A stretch of DNA of 64,000 nt from Roseovarius sp. 217 (GTDB lineage: Bacteria > Pseudomonadota > Alphaproteobacteria > Rhodobacterales > Rhodobacteraceae): positions 3,575,562-3,639,561 of the forward strand of contig NZ_CH902584.1 in the NCBI RefSeq assembly GCF_000152845.1, in the 5' to 3' direction. The notes below the pieces were generated by a model. It did not search any database. It saw only the letters and a list, made by a program, of their open reading frames with translations, and was not told the origin of the DNA. Shown in pieces: positions 47,301 through 56,176 of the stretch (position 1 is its first letter; every line of letters begins with the position of its first letter). Both the position numbers and the translations under genes were made by a program.

Positions 47301-47773
47301 TGATGCAGCACGGTCGAGGATTCGCCCGTGTGATCATCGCCCATCGCCATGAGCACGCCGCCATGTTTCGACGTGCCCGCCATATTGGCGTGCCGCATCA
47401 CATCGCCCGAGCGGTCCACCCCCGGCCCCTTGCCATACCAAAGGCCGAACACGCCGTCATACTTGCCCTCGCCCCGGAGTTCCGCCTGTTGCGCGCCCCA
47501 GAGGGCGGTGGCTGCCAGATCCTCGTTCAGCCCTTCCTCGAAGCGCACCTGCGCCTCTGTCAGGACCTTTCCGGCGCGCCGCATCTGGAGATCGACGGCC
47601 CCCAAAGGCGAACCGCGATAGCCCGTTACAAAGCCCGCCGTGTTCAGCCCTGCGGCGCGGTCACGGGCTGCTTGGGTCACCATCAAACGTACAAGCGCCT
47701 GCGTGCCATTGAGCAGAACGGGTGATTTCTCCAGATCGAAGCGGTCGTTCAGCGTTACCTTTTGCGTGGTCAT
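44354..47773 (-). CDS. Indolepyruvate ferredoxin oxidoreductase, fused subunits
   Basis: The 1139-residue protein fuses the alpha and beta halves. An N-terminal pyrimidine-binding domain (GYRGSPLGAVDLQMR, LWYGKGPGVDRSGD) is followed by the thiamine-diphosphate domain (GDGTYNHSG, NDAVAMTGGQ). A cysteine cluster comes next (DVCEGCGDCGVQSNC, then SSCNKDFSCLKGFCP) for iron-sulphur centres, then a gamma domain (ITGVGGTGVVTIGAVMAQAA) and a C-terminal DUF6537-like region. It oxidatively decarboxylates aryl-2-oxoacids to acyl-CoA. GGGAGG precedes the ATG at 47773. A LysR regulator is divergent. Confidence 0.93.
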   Translation of the reverse strand: MTTQKVTLNDRFDLEKSPVLLNGTQALVRLMVTQAARDRAAGLNTAGFVTGYRGSPLGAVDLQMRRAGKVLTEAQVRFEEGLNEDLAATALWGAQQAELRGEGKYDGVFGLWYGKGPGVDRSGDVMRHANMAGTSKHGGVLMAMGDDHTGESSTVLHQSEWALVDAYMPVVSPAGVQEILDYGIYGYALSRFAGVWVGLKTMKDTVEATSVVDGRPDRVQLVTPDFPMPEGGLNIRLIDTPHAQETRMIDFKRFAAEAFSRANGMDKRMLGKPGAKIGFVAAGKNWLDLVHALELLGVDANEAERLGITTYKVGQVFPLDMQGFHDWAEDLDLIVVVEEKRKLIEVQIKEAIFDDRRGRRVYGWYKGGAGGMHREELFPTRGALDPIWIAEKLGGILIEEGRGTDRIKAGLEALSEARRNDNAAEIATRLPYFCSGCPHNTSTKLPEGARAYAGIGCHYMVQWMDRETTGFTHMGGEGANWIGEAPFSTRKHVFQNLGDGTYNHSGVQAIRAALAAGTTITYKILYNDAVAMTGGQANEGGLNAPRIAAELRAMGVKNLAVVYDEKEDVDLKSFPQGIEFSERSDLMSVQERLAEVEGVSVILYIQTCAAEKRRRRKRGKFPDPDRRVFINTDVCEGCGDCGVQSNCVSIVPVETELGRKRAIDQSSCNKDFSCLKGFCPSFVTLEGAKIRKDSTADLTLPEMPTPALPAIDGTYNVVITGVGGTGVVTIGAVMAQAAQIDGKGAGMMEMAGLAQKGGAVHIHCRLAENPGDISAIRVATGECDALIGGDLVVSAGAKTLGLTRPGRTGAVVNSHEIITGDFTRNTEFTLPADRLQLALEARLRDAVQMFDASELAKTVMGDSIYSNMMIFGAAWQRGLLPISHDAITEAIRLNGAAVDANLRAFEVGRWAALYPAEVGKLLTPTVIAKPKTLAERIAFRETHLTAYQGKRLARRYLRLLGGITDAGVKDAVAQGYHKLLSYKDEYEVARLHLETADKARAEFGGDFTLKFHLAPPMLSKMGSDGRPKKREFGSGILRAFGLLAKLKILRGTPLDPFGRTAERKLERALITQYEGDMAEVLPLLTARTRDAIIALALLPLSIRGFGPVKEANAAKAATRRTELLAVIRSGGAEMAQAAE

Positions 47774-47820
47774 AGCGTGCCTCCCTTGGTTGAGGGCCAT
47801 GCCTCAATATAGAGCAATAT

Positions 47821-47841
47821 TAGGTCATAATTCATGACCTA
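47821..47841. promoter_or_regulatory. Palindromic operator, likely for the divergent LysR regulator
   Basis: TAGGTCAT-AATTC-ATGACCTA has perfect 8-base arms and a 5-base spacer. It contains the T-N11-A core usual for LysR-type binding sites. It lies midway between the oxidoreductase start at 47773 and the LysR start at 47942. Confidence 0.7.
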
Positions 47842-47941
47842 CCAAGTGGAATTTTACGAAAATGTCGCACCTCCCCTATAGTTGACCGAGGATTATCTGC
47901 TATTGCGTCATAGGCGTTGGTTTCCTCAGAAAGTTAAATTT

Positions 47942-48847
47942 ATGGATTGGGACAAGCTCAGAATATTTCATGCGGTGGCGGATGCCGGGAGTCTCACCCA
48001 TGCCGGAGAGCAGTTGCATCTGTCGCAATCGGCGGTAAGTCGCCAAATCCGCGCGTTGGAAGAATCGCTGAATGCCACCCTGTTTCACCGCCACGCACGC
48101 GGGCTGATTCTCACCGAACAGGGGGAATTGCTGTTCGATGCCACCCGCGCGATGATGAAACGGCTCGATGCCGCGACCGCCCGCATTCGTGACAGCGAGG
48201 AGGAGGTGTTTGGTGATTTGCGCGTGACCACGACCACCGGGTTCGGCACGCTCTGGCTGGCACCGCGCCTGCCCAAGCTCTATGAAAAATACCCGGATCT
48301 CAAGATCGACCTCATGCTTGAAGAGCGCGTGCTCGACCTGCCGATGCGCGAGGCCGATGTGGCGATCCGCATGAAAGAGCCGTCACAGGCCGATCTTATC
48401 CGCAAGCGGCTCATGAGTGTGCATATGTGCCTCTATGCGACGCAGTCCTATCTGGAAGTGCACGGCGAGCCAACATCGCTGGATGATATGAACGCGCATC
48501 GCCTGATCTGTCAGAACCCGCGTTCGGCGCAGGTCGGGGCCGGTGCGATGCTGGTGAACGAGTTGATGACCAATGACATCTCCTCGCTCTTGACCGTCAA
48601 CAACTACTTTGGCGTTCTCCAGGGCGTTCTGCACAATCTCGGCATCGGCGTCCTACCAGATTACCTGACGCGTGATTTCCCGCAATTGGTGCGCGTTCTG
48701 CCCGAGGTGCAATCGGTCGAAGTACCGGTGTTTCTTGCCTATCCGGAAGAGTTGCGCCACTCCAAGCGGATCGCCGCCTTTCGGGATTTCGTGCAGGACG
48801 AGATTATATCCTATCGCAAAACGCTGAAAGAACAGGCGGTTAGCTGA
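47942..48847 (+). CDS. LysR-family transcriptional regulator
   Basis: The 301-residue protein has an N-terminal winged helix (LRIFHAVADAGSLTHAGEQL, then SQSAVSRQIRALEE, residues 6-42) and a periplasmic-binding-like effector domain. The start MDWDKLRIFHAV is the canonical LysR N-terminus; 20 codons upstream in frame were dropped. It is divergent from the indolepyruvate oxidoreductase gene and probably controls it through the palindrome in between, responding to an aromatic keto-acid or related compound (inference). Confidence 0.9.
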   Translation: MDWDKLRIFHAVADAGSLTHAGEQLHLSQSAVSRQIRALEESLNATLFHRHARGLILTEQGELLFDATRAMMKRLDAATARIRDSEEEVFGDLRVTTTTGFGTLWLAPRLPKLYEKYPDLKIDLMLEERVLDLPMREADVAIRMKEPSQADLIRKRLMSVHMCLYATQSYLEVHGEPTSLDDMNAHRLICQNPRSAQVGAGAMLVNELMTNDISSLLTVNNYFGVLQGVLHNLGIGVLPDYLTRDFPQLVRVLPEVQSVEVPVFLAYPEELRHSKRIAAFRDFVQDEIISYRKTLKEQAVS

Positions 48848-49037
48848 GGTTCCGGGCTAAACGGGTTTCAGCCATGCATCTCTTGCATAGCGGACATGCT
48901 GCATGTGCGGCATTTTTTTCCTTGAATGGACGGAGAGGCACCCTTAATTGCCAATCGTGACGGTGATAGCCGCAAGGCAGTCACCCTCATACCTCCCTGT
49001 TGGACTTCGGCCGAGCTTAGTGCTCGGCCTTTTTTTT
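48848..49037 (+). ncRNA. Candidate small RNA ending in a strong intrinsic terminator
   Basis: The 218-base gap between the LysR gene and the convergent M24 gene has no good reading frame. It ends with the stem GGCCGAGC/GCTCGGCC and eight T (49011-49036). The stem lies about 165 bases past the LysR stop, far for that gene's own terminator, and CCTCCC sits just upstream, an unpaired motif of some rhodobacterial sRNAs. No firm promoter was found, so this may simply be the LysR 3' UTR. Confidence 0.35.
49011..49036 (+). terminator. Intrinsic terminator downstream of the LysR gene
   Basis: GGCCGAGC, loop TTAGT, GCTCGGCC followed by TTTTTTTT is a textbook rho-independent terminator on the plus strand. 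Confidence 0.85.
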
Positions 49038-49065
49038 CGTGGTGCCAGAATTTGAGGCAGGCCGC

Positions 49066-50196
49066 TCAGATCACCGGCAGGGCGGATGGGGCAAACCGGG
49101 ACAGGCGCTGTGCCCGACCTTCGCGGATCACGATGTTTTCCTCATGCACCATGATCGACCCCGGTGCGAGTTCCACCCCCGGTTCCAGCGTGATCACCAT
49201 ACCGGGCTTGAGGAGGGTATGATCCTTGGCCGTCAGGGACAGACCTTCGGTTAGTTGCATGCCCAGACCGTGCCCCAGACGGCCCGAGGTTTCATCGCCG
49301 CCGGTGATCCGCGCCATCGCCCGCCAGACATCAGAGGCGGTGGCACCGGCGCGCGCCGCCTCTTCTCCGGCCTCGGTGGCCTCGATCAACCGCGCATGCG
49401 CCGCGCTTTGCTCTGCCGTGGCATGGCCAATCGCGAAATTCCGGTCATAGTCGCAGAAATACCCGTCCCAGACCGCGCCGGTGTCGAGCATGAGCACATC
49501 GCCCACCACCAGCGGCGTGTCGCCGGCGGGCGAGATCACATCCCCATAGCCCAATGGCCCGGCGCCTCCGGCCAGATACGGCACCCAATCAGCGCCCTTT
49601 TCGAGCAAAAGCCGCTGGAAATCGCGAAACACCGCGCAGAGCGGCACGCCGGGCTCTGCAATCTCGGCCACCCGGTCAAAGGCGCGCCCGGCGATATCGC
49701 AGATATGCGCGATCTTGACGATTTCGGCCTCGGATTTGACGGCGCGCAGCCCCGCCATGATCCCGGCATCATCGCGAAACGCCAGAGCACTCGCACGTTT
49801 CACCCGCTCGAAATCCGCCAAGGGCATGCGCAGATGGCTCTCGGGGCCCGAGGGCACACCCACGGGGCCGCCAATCTCGCGCAGCGTCTCGGCCAGCAGC
49901 GACACGCCATCATCCTCGGGGTCCGGGGCCGCCCAAGTGCGAATATCGCGCAGCCCTGTCCGCGCCATCAGCGGCGCTCCAATCGTGGGGATCACCGCCA
50001 CCGGATCACCCGAAGCAGGCAGGATCAAAAACCACGGGCGGCTTGGGCTTTCCCAGAACCGCGTGAGATAGCCAGTGAAATAGCGGATTTCCGGCTCTGT
50101 CGTCAGCAAGAGCGCGCCAAGCCCTGCCTCGGCCATGCCGAATTGCGCCGCGCGCAACCGCGCCCGGAACTCTGCCTGCGAAAACCCGCGCCTCAT
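49066..50196 (-). CDS. M24-family metallopeptidase (Xaa-Pro peptidase-like)
   Basis: The 376-residue protein has a creatinase-type N-terminal domain and a pita-bread metal domain. Metal ligands are the two aspartates in LDTGAVWDGYFCDYDRN, the histidine in GRLGHGLGMQ, and glutamates in TLEPGVE and HEENIVIRE. It may be an aminopeptidase or an amidohydrolase acting on a small amino-acid derivative (ectoine-hydrolase-like relatives exist). The start overlaps the stop of the PLP lyase gene (ATGA), so the two probably work in one catabolic pathway. Confidence 0.88.
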   Translation of the reverse strand: MRRGFSQAEFRARLRAAQFGMAEAGLGALLLTTEPEIRYFTGYLTRFWESPSRPWFLILPASGDPVAVIPTIGAPLMARTGLRDIRTWAAPDPEDDGVSLLAETLREIGGPVGVPSGPESHLRMPLADFERVKRASALAFRDDAGIMAGLRAVKSEAEIVKIAHICDIAGRAFDRVAEIAEPGVPLCAVFRDFQRLLLEKGADWVPYLAGGAGPLGYGDVISPAGDTPLVVGDVLMLDTGAVWDGYFCDYDRNFAIGHATAEQSAAHARLIEATEAGEEAARAGATASDVWRAMARITGGDETSGRLGHGLGMQLTEGLSLTAKDHTLLKPGMVITLEPGVELAPGSIMVHEENIVIREGRAQRLSRFAPSALPVI

Positions 50197-51224
50197 GTCT
50201 CTGGTCCTTCGCTCAGGATGCAGAGCACCCGAGCGTCCGCGCCGAGCGCGAGTCCCGGCAGCGCCGCCAAACCCGCCGCGCCCGACGGCGTCGTGGCCAA
50301 TCCCTGTGCTGCCAATCCAGCCAGCACCGCCTCGGCCTCTTGATCCGTGATCGTCACGAACGCATCCGCGTCCCGCGCCAATCCCTTGAGCGCAATCAGC
50401 GACGGCACCTTGCAATCGAGCCGCCCCATGGTGGAGGCAGGTCCAGTTGTCTCCAGTGGACGGCCTGCGCGAATGCTCTCGTAAAGGGCTGGCGCGCGGT
50501 CAGGCTCGACCACAATGATCCGGGGCGCATCGCCCCAGACCTGCCGGAACCATGCCGCACAGGCCCCGGCCAGCCCGCCAACGCCCGCCTGTAGCAGAAT
50601 ATGCGTTGGTGCCTCGGGTATTTGGCGCGCGGCCTCTTCGGCCATGGCCAGATACCCCTCCATCAACCGGTGCGGCAGATCGAAATATCCCGGCCAGGAA
50701 CTGTCTGACAATAGGGTCCAGTCGTTCTCCATCGCCGCGCGCCCCGCCGCGACCATGCTGGCCTCGTAATCTTGCCCTTCTCGCACCACGTCGGCCCCTT
50801 TGGCCCGCAGCCGCGCGGCAAAACTCTCGGGCACGGTCTCGGCCAGATAGATCACCGCCCGCGCGCCAAAGAGCCGCACCCCCGCCGCGACAGACATGCC
50901 GTGATTGCCCGCACTCGCCGTCACATAGCTGCGCCCCACAAGCGCGCGGCTCATATCTTCGGGCCCGGTCTCTGCCGCTTCATGGGCGATCACATAGGCC
51001 GCGCCCAGCGCCTTGAAACTGCCCAGCCCCATGCGCCCGCGTTCGTCCTTGGCCCAGATTTTTGGCCCAAACCCCATGACCGGCACAAGCGGGGTCTCTG
51101 TCGCCGCCGGACAGCGCCCCAAGAGCGCGCGCACCGCGTCCACATCGACGCTCGGCCATGGCGCGTTGGTCAGCACGGCGTCGGGCAAGCCCTCACCACG
51201 CCACGGATTGTCGATTTCTTGCAT
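50193..51224 (-). CDS. Diaminopropionate ammonia-lyase-like PLP enzyme
   Basis: The 343-residue fold-type II PLP enzyme has the Schiff-base lysine K71 in LGSFKALGAAY, the asparagine loop SAGNHGMSVAAG, and the phosphate-binding QAGVGGLAGACAAW. The pattern KDERGRMGLGSFKALGAA is typical of the diaminopropionate ammonia-lyase branch rather than threonine dehydratase, though the protein is shorter than E. coli YgeX. It is followed with overlap by the M24 peptidase and separated from coxM by a terminator hairpin. Confidence 0.82.
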   Translation of the reverse strand: MQEIDNPWRGEGLPDAVLTNAPWPSVDVDAVRALLGRCPAATETPLVPVMGFGPKIWAKDERGRMGLGSFKALGAAYVIAHEAAETGPEDMSRALVGRSYVTASAGNHGMSVAAGVRLFGARAVIYLAETVPESFAARLRAKGADVVREGQDYEASMVAAGRAAMENDWTLLSDSSWPGYFDLPHRLMEGYLAMAEEAARQIPEAPTHILLQAGVGGLAGACAAWFRQVWGDAPRIIVVEPDRAPALYESIRAGRPLETTGPASTMGRLDCKVPSLIALKGLARDADAFVTITDQEAEAVLAGLAAQGLATTPSGAAGLAALPGLALGADARVLCILSEGPET

Positions 51225-51245
51225 CTCGCCCCCTGTCCCTCACGA

Positions 51246-51273
51246 AAATGGCGGGTCTTGAGACCCGCCATTT
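51246..51273 (-). terminator. Terminator hairpin after coxM
   Basis: AAATGGCGGGTCT and its exact complement are separated by two bases, making a 13-bp near-perfect palindrome about 30 bases after the coxM stop. On the minus strand the stem is followed by TTTTC. It marks the end of the cox operon before the PLP lyase gene. Confidence 0.75.
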
Positions 51274-51299
51274 CAAACCTCACCGCAGTGTAACAGCGC

Positions 51300-52088
51300 T
51301 CAGCTTGCCGCCGCAACCGCGCGGCGGGTCATCACCCCCACCAGATGCGCGCGGTAGGCCCCCGAGCCATGCATGTCCGAGATCATGCTATCGCCCGAGA
51401 GCGTCAGCCCTTCGAGAGCCTCCGGCGCGAAGTTGGCCGTGAGCGCCGACTCGGCCTCGGACCAGCGGAACACGCCGTCTTCCGAGGCACCGGTCACCGC
51501 CACGCGCACGCCGTCCGCATATTTCGCGACAAACACACCGACGAGGGCAAAGCGTGAGGCGGGTTGCTCGAACTTCTGGTAGTTGGCCTTGTCCGGCACT
51601 GGAAACCGCACTTCGGTGATGATCTCGCCATCTTCAAGCGCGGTGGTGAACATGCCCTGAAAATAGTCATCCGCCGCGATGCTGCGATTGGACGTGATCA
51701 CCGTCGCCCCCGATCCCAGCACCGCCGCCGGGTAGCAGGCCGAGGGGTCGTTATTGGCGAGGCTACCGCCGATGGTGCCACGGTTGCGCACCGCCGGATC
51801 ACCGATATGACCCGCCAGCGCAGCAAGCGCCGGATAGGCCCCGGCCCCTGCGGACACAGCGGCATGGGTGGTTCCCCCACCGATGCAGAGCGCGCCGTCG
51901 TCGGCGCTGCAAATCCCCTGCATCTCCTTGATCGCCGAGAGGCACACCAGCTTGGCGGGTGCCGCCAGCCGTTGCTTGAGCGTCGGGATCAGGGTCTGCC
52001 CCCCGCCCAGCGCCTGCGCCTCCTCAGACCCGAGGGCCGCGATGGCATCAGCGATGGTGGCAGGGCGTTCGATATCGAATGCATACAT
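51300..52088 (-). CDS. coxM: Molybdenum hydroxylase FAD-binding (medium) subunit
   Basis: The 262-residue subunit has the vanillyl-alcohol-oxidase-type FAD fold with GGGQTLIPTLKQRLA at residues 28-42, IGGGTTHAAVS, and IGGSLANNDPSACYPAA. It passes electrons from the iron-sulphur subunit to the acceptor. It is the last gene of the coxS-coxL-coxM set, 11 bases after coxL, in the small-large-medium order seen in form II operons. Confidence 0.9.
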   Translation of the reverse strand: MYAFDIERPATIADAIAALGSEEAQALGGGQTLIPTLKQRLAAPAKLVCLSAIKEMQGICSADDGALCIGGGTTHAAVSAGAGAYPALAALAGHIGDPAVRNRGTIGGSLANNDPSACYPAAVLGSGATVITSNRSIAADDYFQGMFTTALEDGEIITEVRFPVPDKANYQKFEQPASRFALVGVFVAKYADGVRVAVTGASEDGVFRWSEAESALTANFAPEALEGLTLSGDSMISDMHGSGAYRAHLVGVMTRRAVAAAS

Positions 52089-52099
52089 GATCGTTCTCC

Positions 52100-54463
52100 T
52101 TACCCTTGCATCGCTTGCCAGACGCGCGATGGCGACAGCGGCATATCAATATGGGTGATGGTCCGGCCCGAGCGTTGCAGCGCGTCAATCACCGCGTTGA
52201 CCACCGCAGGCGGGCTGCCGATGGCCCCCGCCTCGCCACAGCCCTTCACGCCCAAGGGGTTGTGCGTGCAGGGCGTCTGAGAGGAATGATCGACCTGATA
52301 GAACGGGACATCATCGGCGCGCGGCATGGCATAATCCATGTAAGACCCGGTCTGAAGCTGACCGTTCTCATCATAGACGCAAGCCTCGAGCAGCGCCTGC
52401 CCAATCCCCTGTCCGATCCCGCCATGTACCTGCCCCGACACGATCATCGGGTTGATGATATTGCCGAAGTCATCCGCAGCGGAGAATCGCTCGATTGTGA
52501 CCTTGCCGGTTTCGGGATCGACCTCGACTTCGCAGGCATAGGCCCCGGAGGGATAGGTGAAATTCGACGGATCGTAAAACGCCGTCTCCTCCAGCCCCGG
52601 CTCCAGATCGGCCAGCGGATAGTTGTGCGGCACATAGGCAGCGAGGGTCACATCGCCCCAGGCCACGGATTTATCGGTGCCCGCAACGCTGAACTTGCCA
52701 TCCTTGAGTTCTATATCAGCATCCGATGCCTCCATCAGATGCGCCGCGATCTTCTTGGCCTTGTTGATGATCTTTTCGGTCGCGCGCACCATAGCCGAGC
52801 CCCCGACAGCGATAGACCGGGAGCCATAGGTGCCCATGCCCATCGGCGTGTTGGCGGTGTCACCATGCACGATCTCGATCATATTGGCGTCAATGCCGAT
52901 CATCTCGGCCACCACCTGCGCGAATGAGGTCTCATGCCCCTGCCCGTGGCTGTGTGAGCCGGTCATCACGACAAGCCCCCCGGTGGCATTCACGCGCACC
53001 GTCGCACTCTCATAAAGGCCTGCGCGCGCGCCCAATTGCCCGACAAGGTTCGAGGGCGCGATGCCGCAGGCTTCGATATAGCAATTGATGCCCAGACCGC
53101 GCAGCTTGCCCTTGGCTTCGCTCGCCGTGCGTCGCGCCTCAAAGCCCTTGAAATCAGCGATCTCTTCGAGCTTGTCCATGGTGGCGTGATAATCGCCTGT
53201 GTCATATTCCACCGCCACGGGCGTGGCATAGGGGAATTCCGTGATAAAGTTCTGGCGGCGCAGCGCGATCGGATCGACCCCCAATTCCCGCGCCGCCTTG
53301 TCGATGACCCGCTCCAATTGATAGGTCGCCTCGGGGCGGCCCGCGCCGCGATAGGCATCGACCGGCACGGTGTTGGTAAACACCGCCTTGACGTTAACAT
53401 AGATCAGCGGTGTGCGGTAATTGCCCGCCATCAGCGTGCCATGCAGCCAAGTCGGCACCGACGGCGCAAAGGTGCTCAGATAAGCCCCCATATTCGCATG
53501 GGTATCGGTGCGAATGGCGGTAAAGTTGTTGTCCGCATCCAGCGCCAATTCGATCTTGGTCACATGGTCCCGCCCATGCGCATCAGTCATGAAGGCCTCA
53601 GAGCGCGAACAGGTCCATTTCACCGGGCGGTTGAGTGCCTTGGCGGCAAAGGTGCAAAACGCCTCTTCCGCGTAGTGAAAGATCTTGGAGCCGAAGCCAC
53701 CGCCCACATCGGGGGCCACCACGCGCAATTTGTGCTCCGGGATGCCCAGCACGAAGGCCCCCATCAAGAGGCGGATCACATGCGGGTTCTGCGAGGTGGT
53801 GTAGAGGGTATGATCGCCCGTCGAGCGGTTGAAATCGCCGACCGCCACGCGCGGTTCCATCGGATTGGCAATCAGGCGGTTGTTGATCAACTCGAGCGAG
53901 GTGACATGCGCGGCCGTCTCAAAGGCCTCGTTCACCGCCGCCTTGTTCTCTTCGACAAAGCCCCAGTCATAACACAGGTTGCTCTTGAGGTCGTCGTGCA
54001 CCTTGGGCGCGCCGTCCTCGAGCGCCTTCTTCATGTCCACGACAGCAGGCAATTCCTCGATGTCGAGGACAATCGCCTCAGCGGCGTCGCGCGCCTGCGC
54101 ATAAGTCTCGGCCACCACTGCGGCAATCGGATCGCCGACATGGCGCACCTTGCCACGCGCCAGAACCGGATGCCCCGGCTCCTGCATCACCTCGCCGAAC
54201 CGGTCCGTCACCTGCCAGCCGCAGGGCAACCCGCCGATGCCTTCGAAATCCGCACCGGTAAAGATGCGGATCACGCCGGGCATCCCCTCGGCGGCGCTCG
54301 TGTCGACCTTGTTCAGCCGCCCATGCGCCACATCCGAGCGCAGGAAATGCACATAGGCCTGCCCGCGCAGGTTGATGTCATCGGTGTAATGGCCATTCCC
54401 GGTCAGAAACCGGATATCCTCGCGGCGCGGGGTCGCGGCCCCAATGCCTCCGTCTTTCGGCAT
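52100..54463 (-). CDS. coxL: Form II CO-dehydrogenase-type molybdopterin-binding large subunit
   Basis: The 787-residue catalytic subunit of the xanthine oxidase family binds molybdopterin cytosine dinucleotide. Residues 370-376 read AYRGAGR, the form II active-site loop; form I CO dehydrogenases carry AYXCSFR with the copper-binding cysteine. VVAPDVGGGFGSK and VGGSAMV are pterin-binding segments, and the catalytic glutamate is in GCGEAGAIGSP near the C-terminus. Form II enzymes often oxidise CO poorly, so the real substrate may be another small molecule. Confidence 0.92.
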   Translation of the reverse strand: MPKDGGIGAATPRREDIRFLTGNGHYTDDINLRGQAYVHFLRSDVAHGRLNKVDTSAAEGMPGVIRIFTGADFEGIGGLPCGWQVTDRFGEVMQEPGHPVLARGKVRHVGDPIAAVVAETYAQARDAAEAIVLDIEELPAVVDMKKALEDGAPKVHDDLKSNLCYDWGFVEENKAAVNEAFETAAHVTSLELINNRLIANPMEPRVAVGDFNRSTGDHTLYTTSQNPHVIRLLMGAFVLGIPEHKLRVVAPDVGGGFGSKIFHYAEEAFCTFAAKALNRPVKWTCSRSEAFMTDAHGRDHVTKIELALDADNNFTAIRTDTHANMGAYLSTFAPSVPTWLHGTLMAGNYRTPLIYVNVKAVFTNTVPVDAYRGAGRPEATYQLERVIDKAARELGVDPIALRRQNFITEFPYATPVAVEYDTGDYHATMDKLEEIADFKGFEARRTASEAKGKLRGLGINCYIEACGIAPSNLVGQLGARAGLYESATVRVNATGGLVVMTGSHSHGQGHETSFAQVVAEMIGIDANMIEIVHGDTANTPMGMGTYGSRSIAVGGSAMVRATEKIINKAKKIAAHLMEASDADIELKDGKFSVAGTDKSVAWGDVTLAAYVPHNYPLADLEPGLEETAFYDPSNFTYPSGAYACEVEVDPETGKVTIERFSAADDFGNIINPMIVSGQVHGGIGQGIGQALLEACVYDENGQLQTGSYMDYAMPRADDVPFYQVDHSSQTPCTHNPLGVKGCGEAGAIGSPPAVVNAVIDALQRSGRTITHIDMPLSPSRVWQAMQG

Positions 54464-54515
54464 GTCATTCTCCTCCCTGATCGAACGGGGTCACCCCCAT
54501 GATCACCCGCAGCGC

Positions 54516-54573
54516 TTTCTTCTTGCCCGAAATATCCCGGGGGGGCGCCGCAGGCGCGGGGGCAGCGCCCCCA
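54516..54573. repeat. Dispersed intergenic repeat, copy 3
   Basis: The coxS-coxL spacer contains TTCTTGCCCGAAATATCCCG followed by runs of G and the stem GGGGGC-AGC-GCCCCC. It shares order and core (TTCTT-CCC-AAATAYYCC-GGGGG) with the copy at 9843 read in reverse. Confidence 0.55.
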
Positions 54574-54581
54574 AATGCACC

Positions 54582-55067
<486 letters not shown>

Positions 55068-55183
55068 TGGCTCCTCCCGGTTTGATGTGTTCGTCTCCCT
55101 CTGAGACCTTAGTAGGAAAGGCCTCGCTGTCCAGTGCGACTAAAGCATGCCTCCCGCGACTTGAGAACCCGATTTCTTTGGCC

Positions 55184-56176
55184 TCAGCTGCGCCCGGCCC
55201 GGCGCGGCTGTGGTCGGGTGGGAATTTCCTTGAGCAGGCCACCCACGCCCATCGCCGCAATCTCCGCCGCGCCGCAGGGCAGACCGCAGGCGACCCGCGC
55301 CAGAACCCAGTCGGCCCCATGTAGAACCGGGCTACGCGCTGATCCGGGCAGGCCAATGACAGGCCGCGCGCCCAAGCCGCCCAGAAAGAGCAGATTGCCC
55401 GGATCCACCGGCATGCCAAACCGCTCGACCTGTCCGCCCGCCGCGCGCAGCGCCTGAGGGGCGGTATCAAACGGGTCCGACGTGGCCGAAGCGGTGAGAA
55501 TCAGCACAATCTCACCCTTGGCGCTGGTGATCGCCGCCGCCAGCGCCGCCTCGTCATGCGCACAGAGCACCGTTTCCACCATCTCCATGCCCAGCCCGGT
55601 GACACGCGCCGCAATCGCATCGCGCCCCTTGTCTCCCGGCCCGCCCGGGACATCGGTGATGATCAAGCTCGCCGTGCGGTACTGTGCCACCGCCAGCCGC
55701 ACCGCGCCCTGCGCTGCCTCTGCCGCGCGTTCCAGCGCCGCGCGAGGCACGCCGTAGGCGATGATCTTGACCGTGGCGATCATGCCGCCTGCGTGGATCT
55801 GATGATGCTGCGCCACGGTGGCCACTGTGATCATCGGATCGACCGCATTGGCCGCATGGATGGCCGCGACATCAAGGCAGACCACACCGGGCCGCTCGGC
55901 ACTCAGGTTGACGCGGCCGGTGAAGGGCGTGCTCAGGGCAAGGTCGGGGGTCGTTGCGCGCAAGGCCGTCGCCAGGGCCTCTGCCGCTGCGTTCTCGTGG
56001 ACATCCTGCGCATCGAGAGCCGCCACCGTAACCGCAGCATAGCCCGCTGCGCGCAAGGCCGCGATCTGCGTGGCGTCGAGCACGACACCCTTGCGCAACC
56101 GCCCCCCGGCCACCTGTTCGGAATGCGCCAGAATGCCGCCCTCGGCCTGATCCAGCGGCACGGGGCCGAATTTCAT
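55184..56176 (-). CDS. Molybdopterin-binding cofactor-maturation protein
   Basis: The 330-residue protein has a MoaB/MoeA-type molybdopterin-binding domain in its second half (SLIITDVPGGPGDKGRDAIA, LILTASATSDPFDTAPQAL, GARPVIGLPGSARSP). The first half, with VPLDQAEGGILAHSEQVAGG at the start, is typical of proteins that go with Cox/Xdh-type hydroxylases. Many relatives carry an extra nucleotidyltransferase (MobA-like) domain at the C-terminus; here it is missing. It overlaps the XdhC-family gene (ATGA), and coxS follows. Confidence 0.85.
   Translation of the reverse strand: MKFGPVPLDQAEGGILAHSEQVAGGRLRKGVVLDATQIAALRAAGYAAVTVAALDAQDVHENAAAEALATALRATTPDLALSTPFTGRVNLSAERPGVVCLDVAAIHAANAVDPMITVATVAQHHQIHAGGMIATVKIIAYGVPRAALERAAEAAQGAVRLAVAQYRTASLIITDVPGGPGDKGRDAIAARVTGLGMEMVETVLCAHDEAALAAAITSAKGEIVLILTASATSDPFDTAPQALRAAGGQVERFGMPVDPGNLLFLGGLGARPVIGLPGSARSPVLHGADWVLARVACGLPCGAAEIAAMGVGGLLKEIPTRPQPRRAGRS

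Noticed and set aside
46046..47725. 559-codon open frame on the plus strand
   Set aside because: It lies entirely antisense to the well-conserved indolepyruvate oxidoreductase and shows no protein-like features.
48926..49222. 98-codon frame on the plus strand
   Set aside because: It has no ribosome binding site, runs through the strong terminator and into antisense of the M24 gene.
52100..54463. Assignment of coxL as a true (form I) CO dehydrogenase
   Set aside because: The active-site loop is AYRGAGR; the form I copper-ligand cysteine motif is absent.
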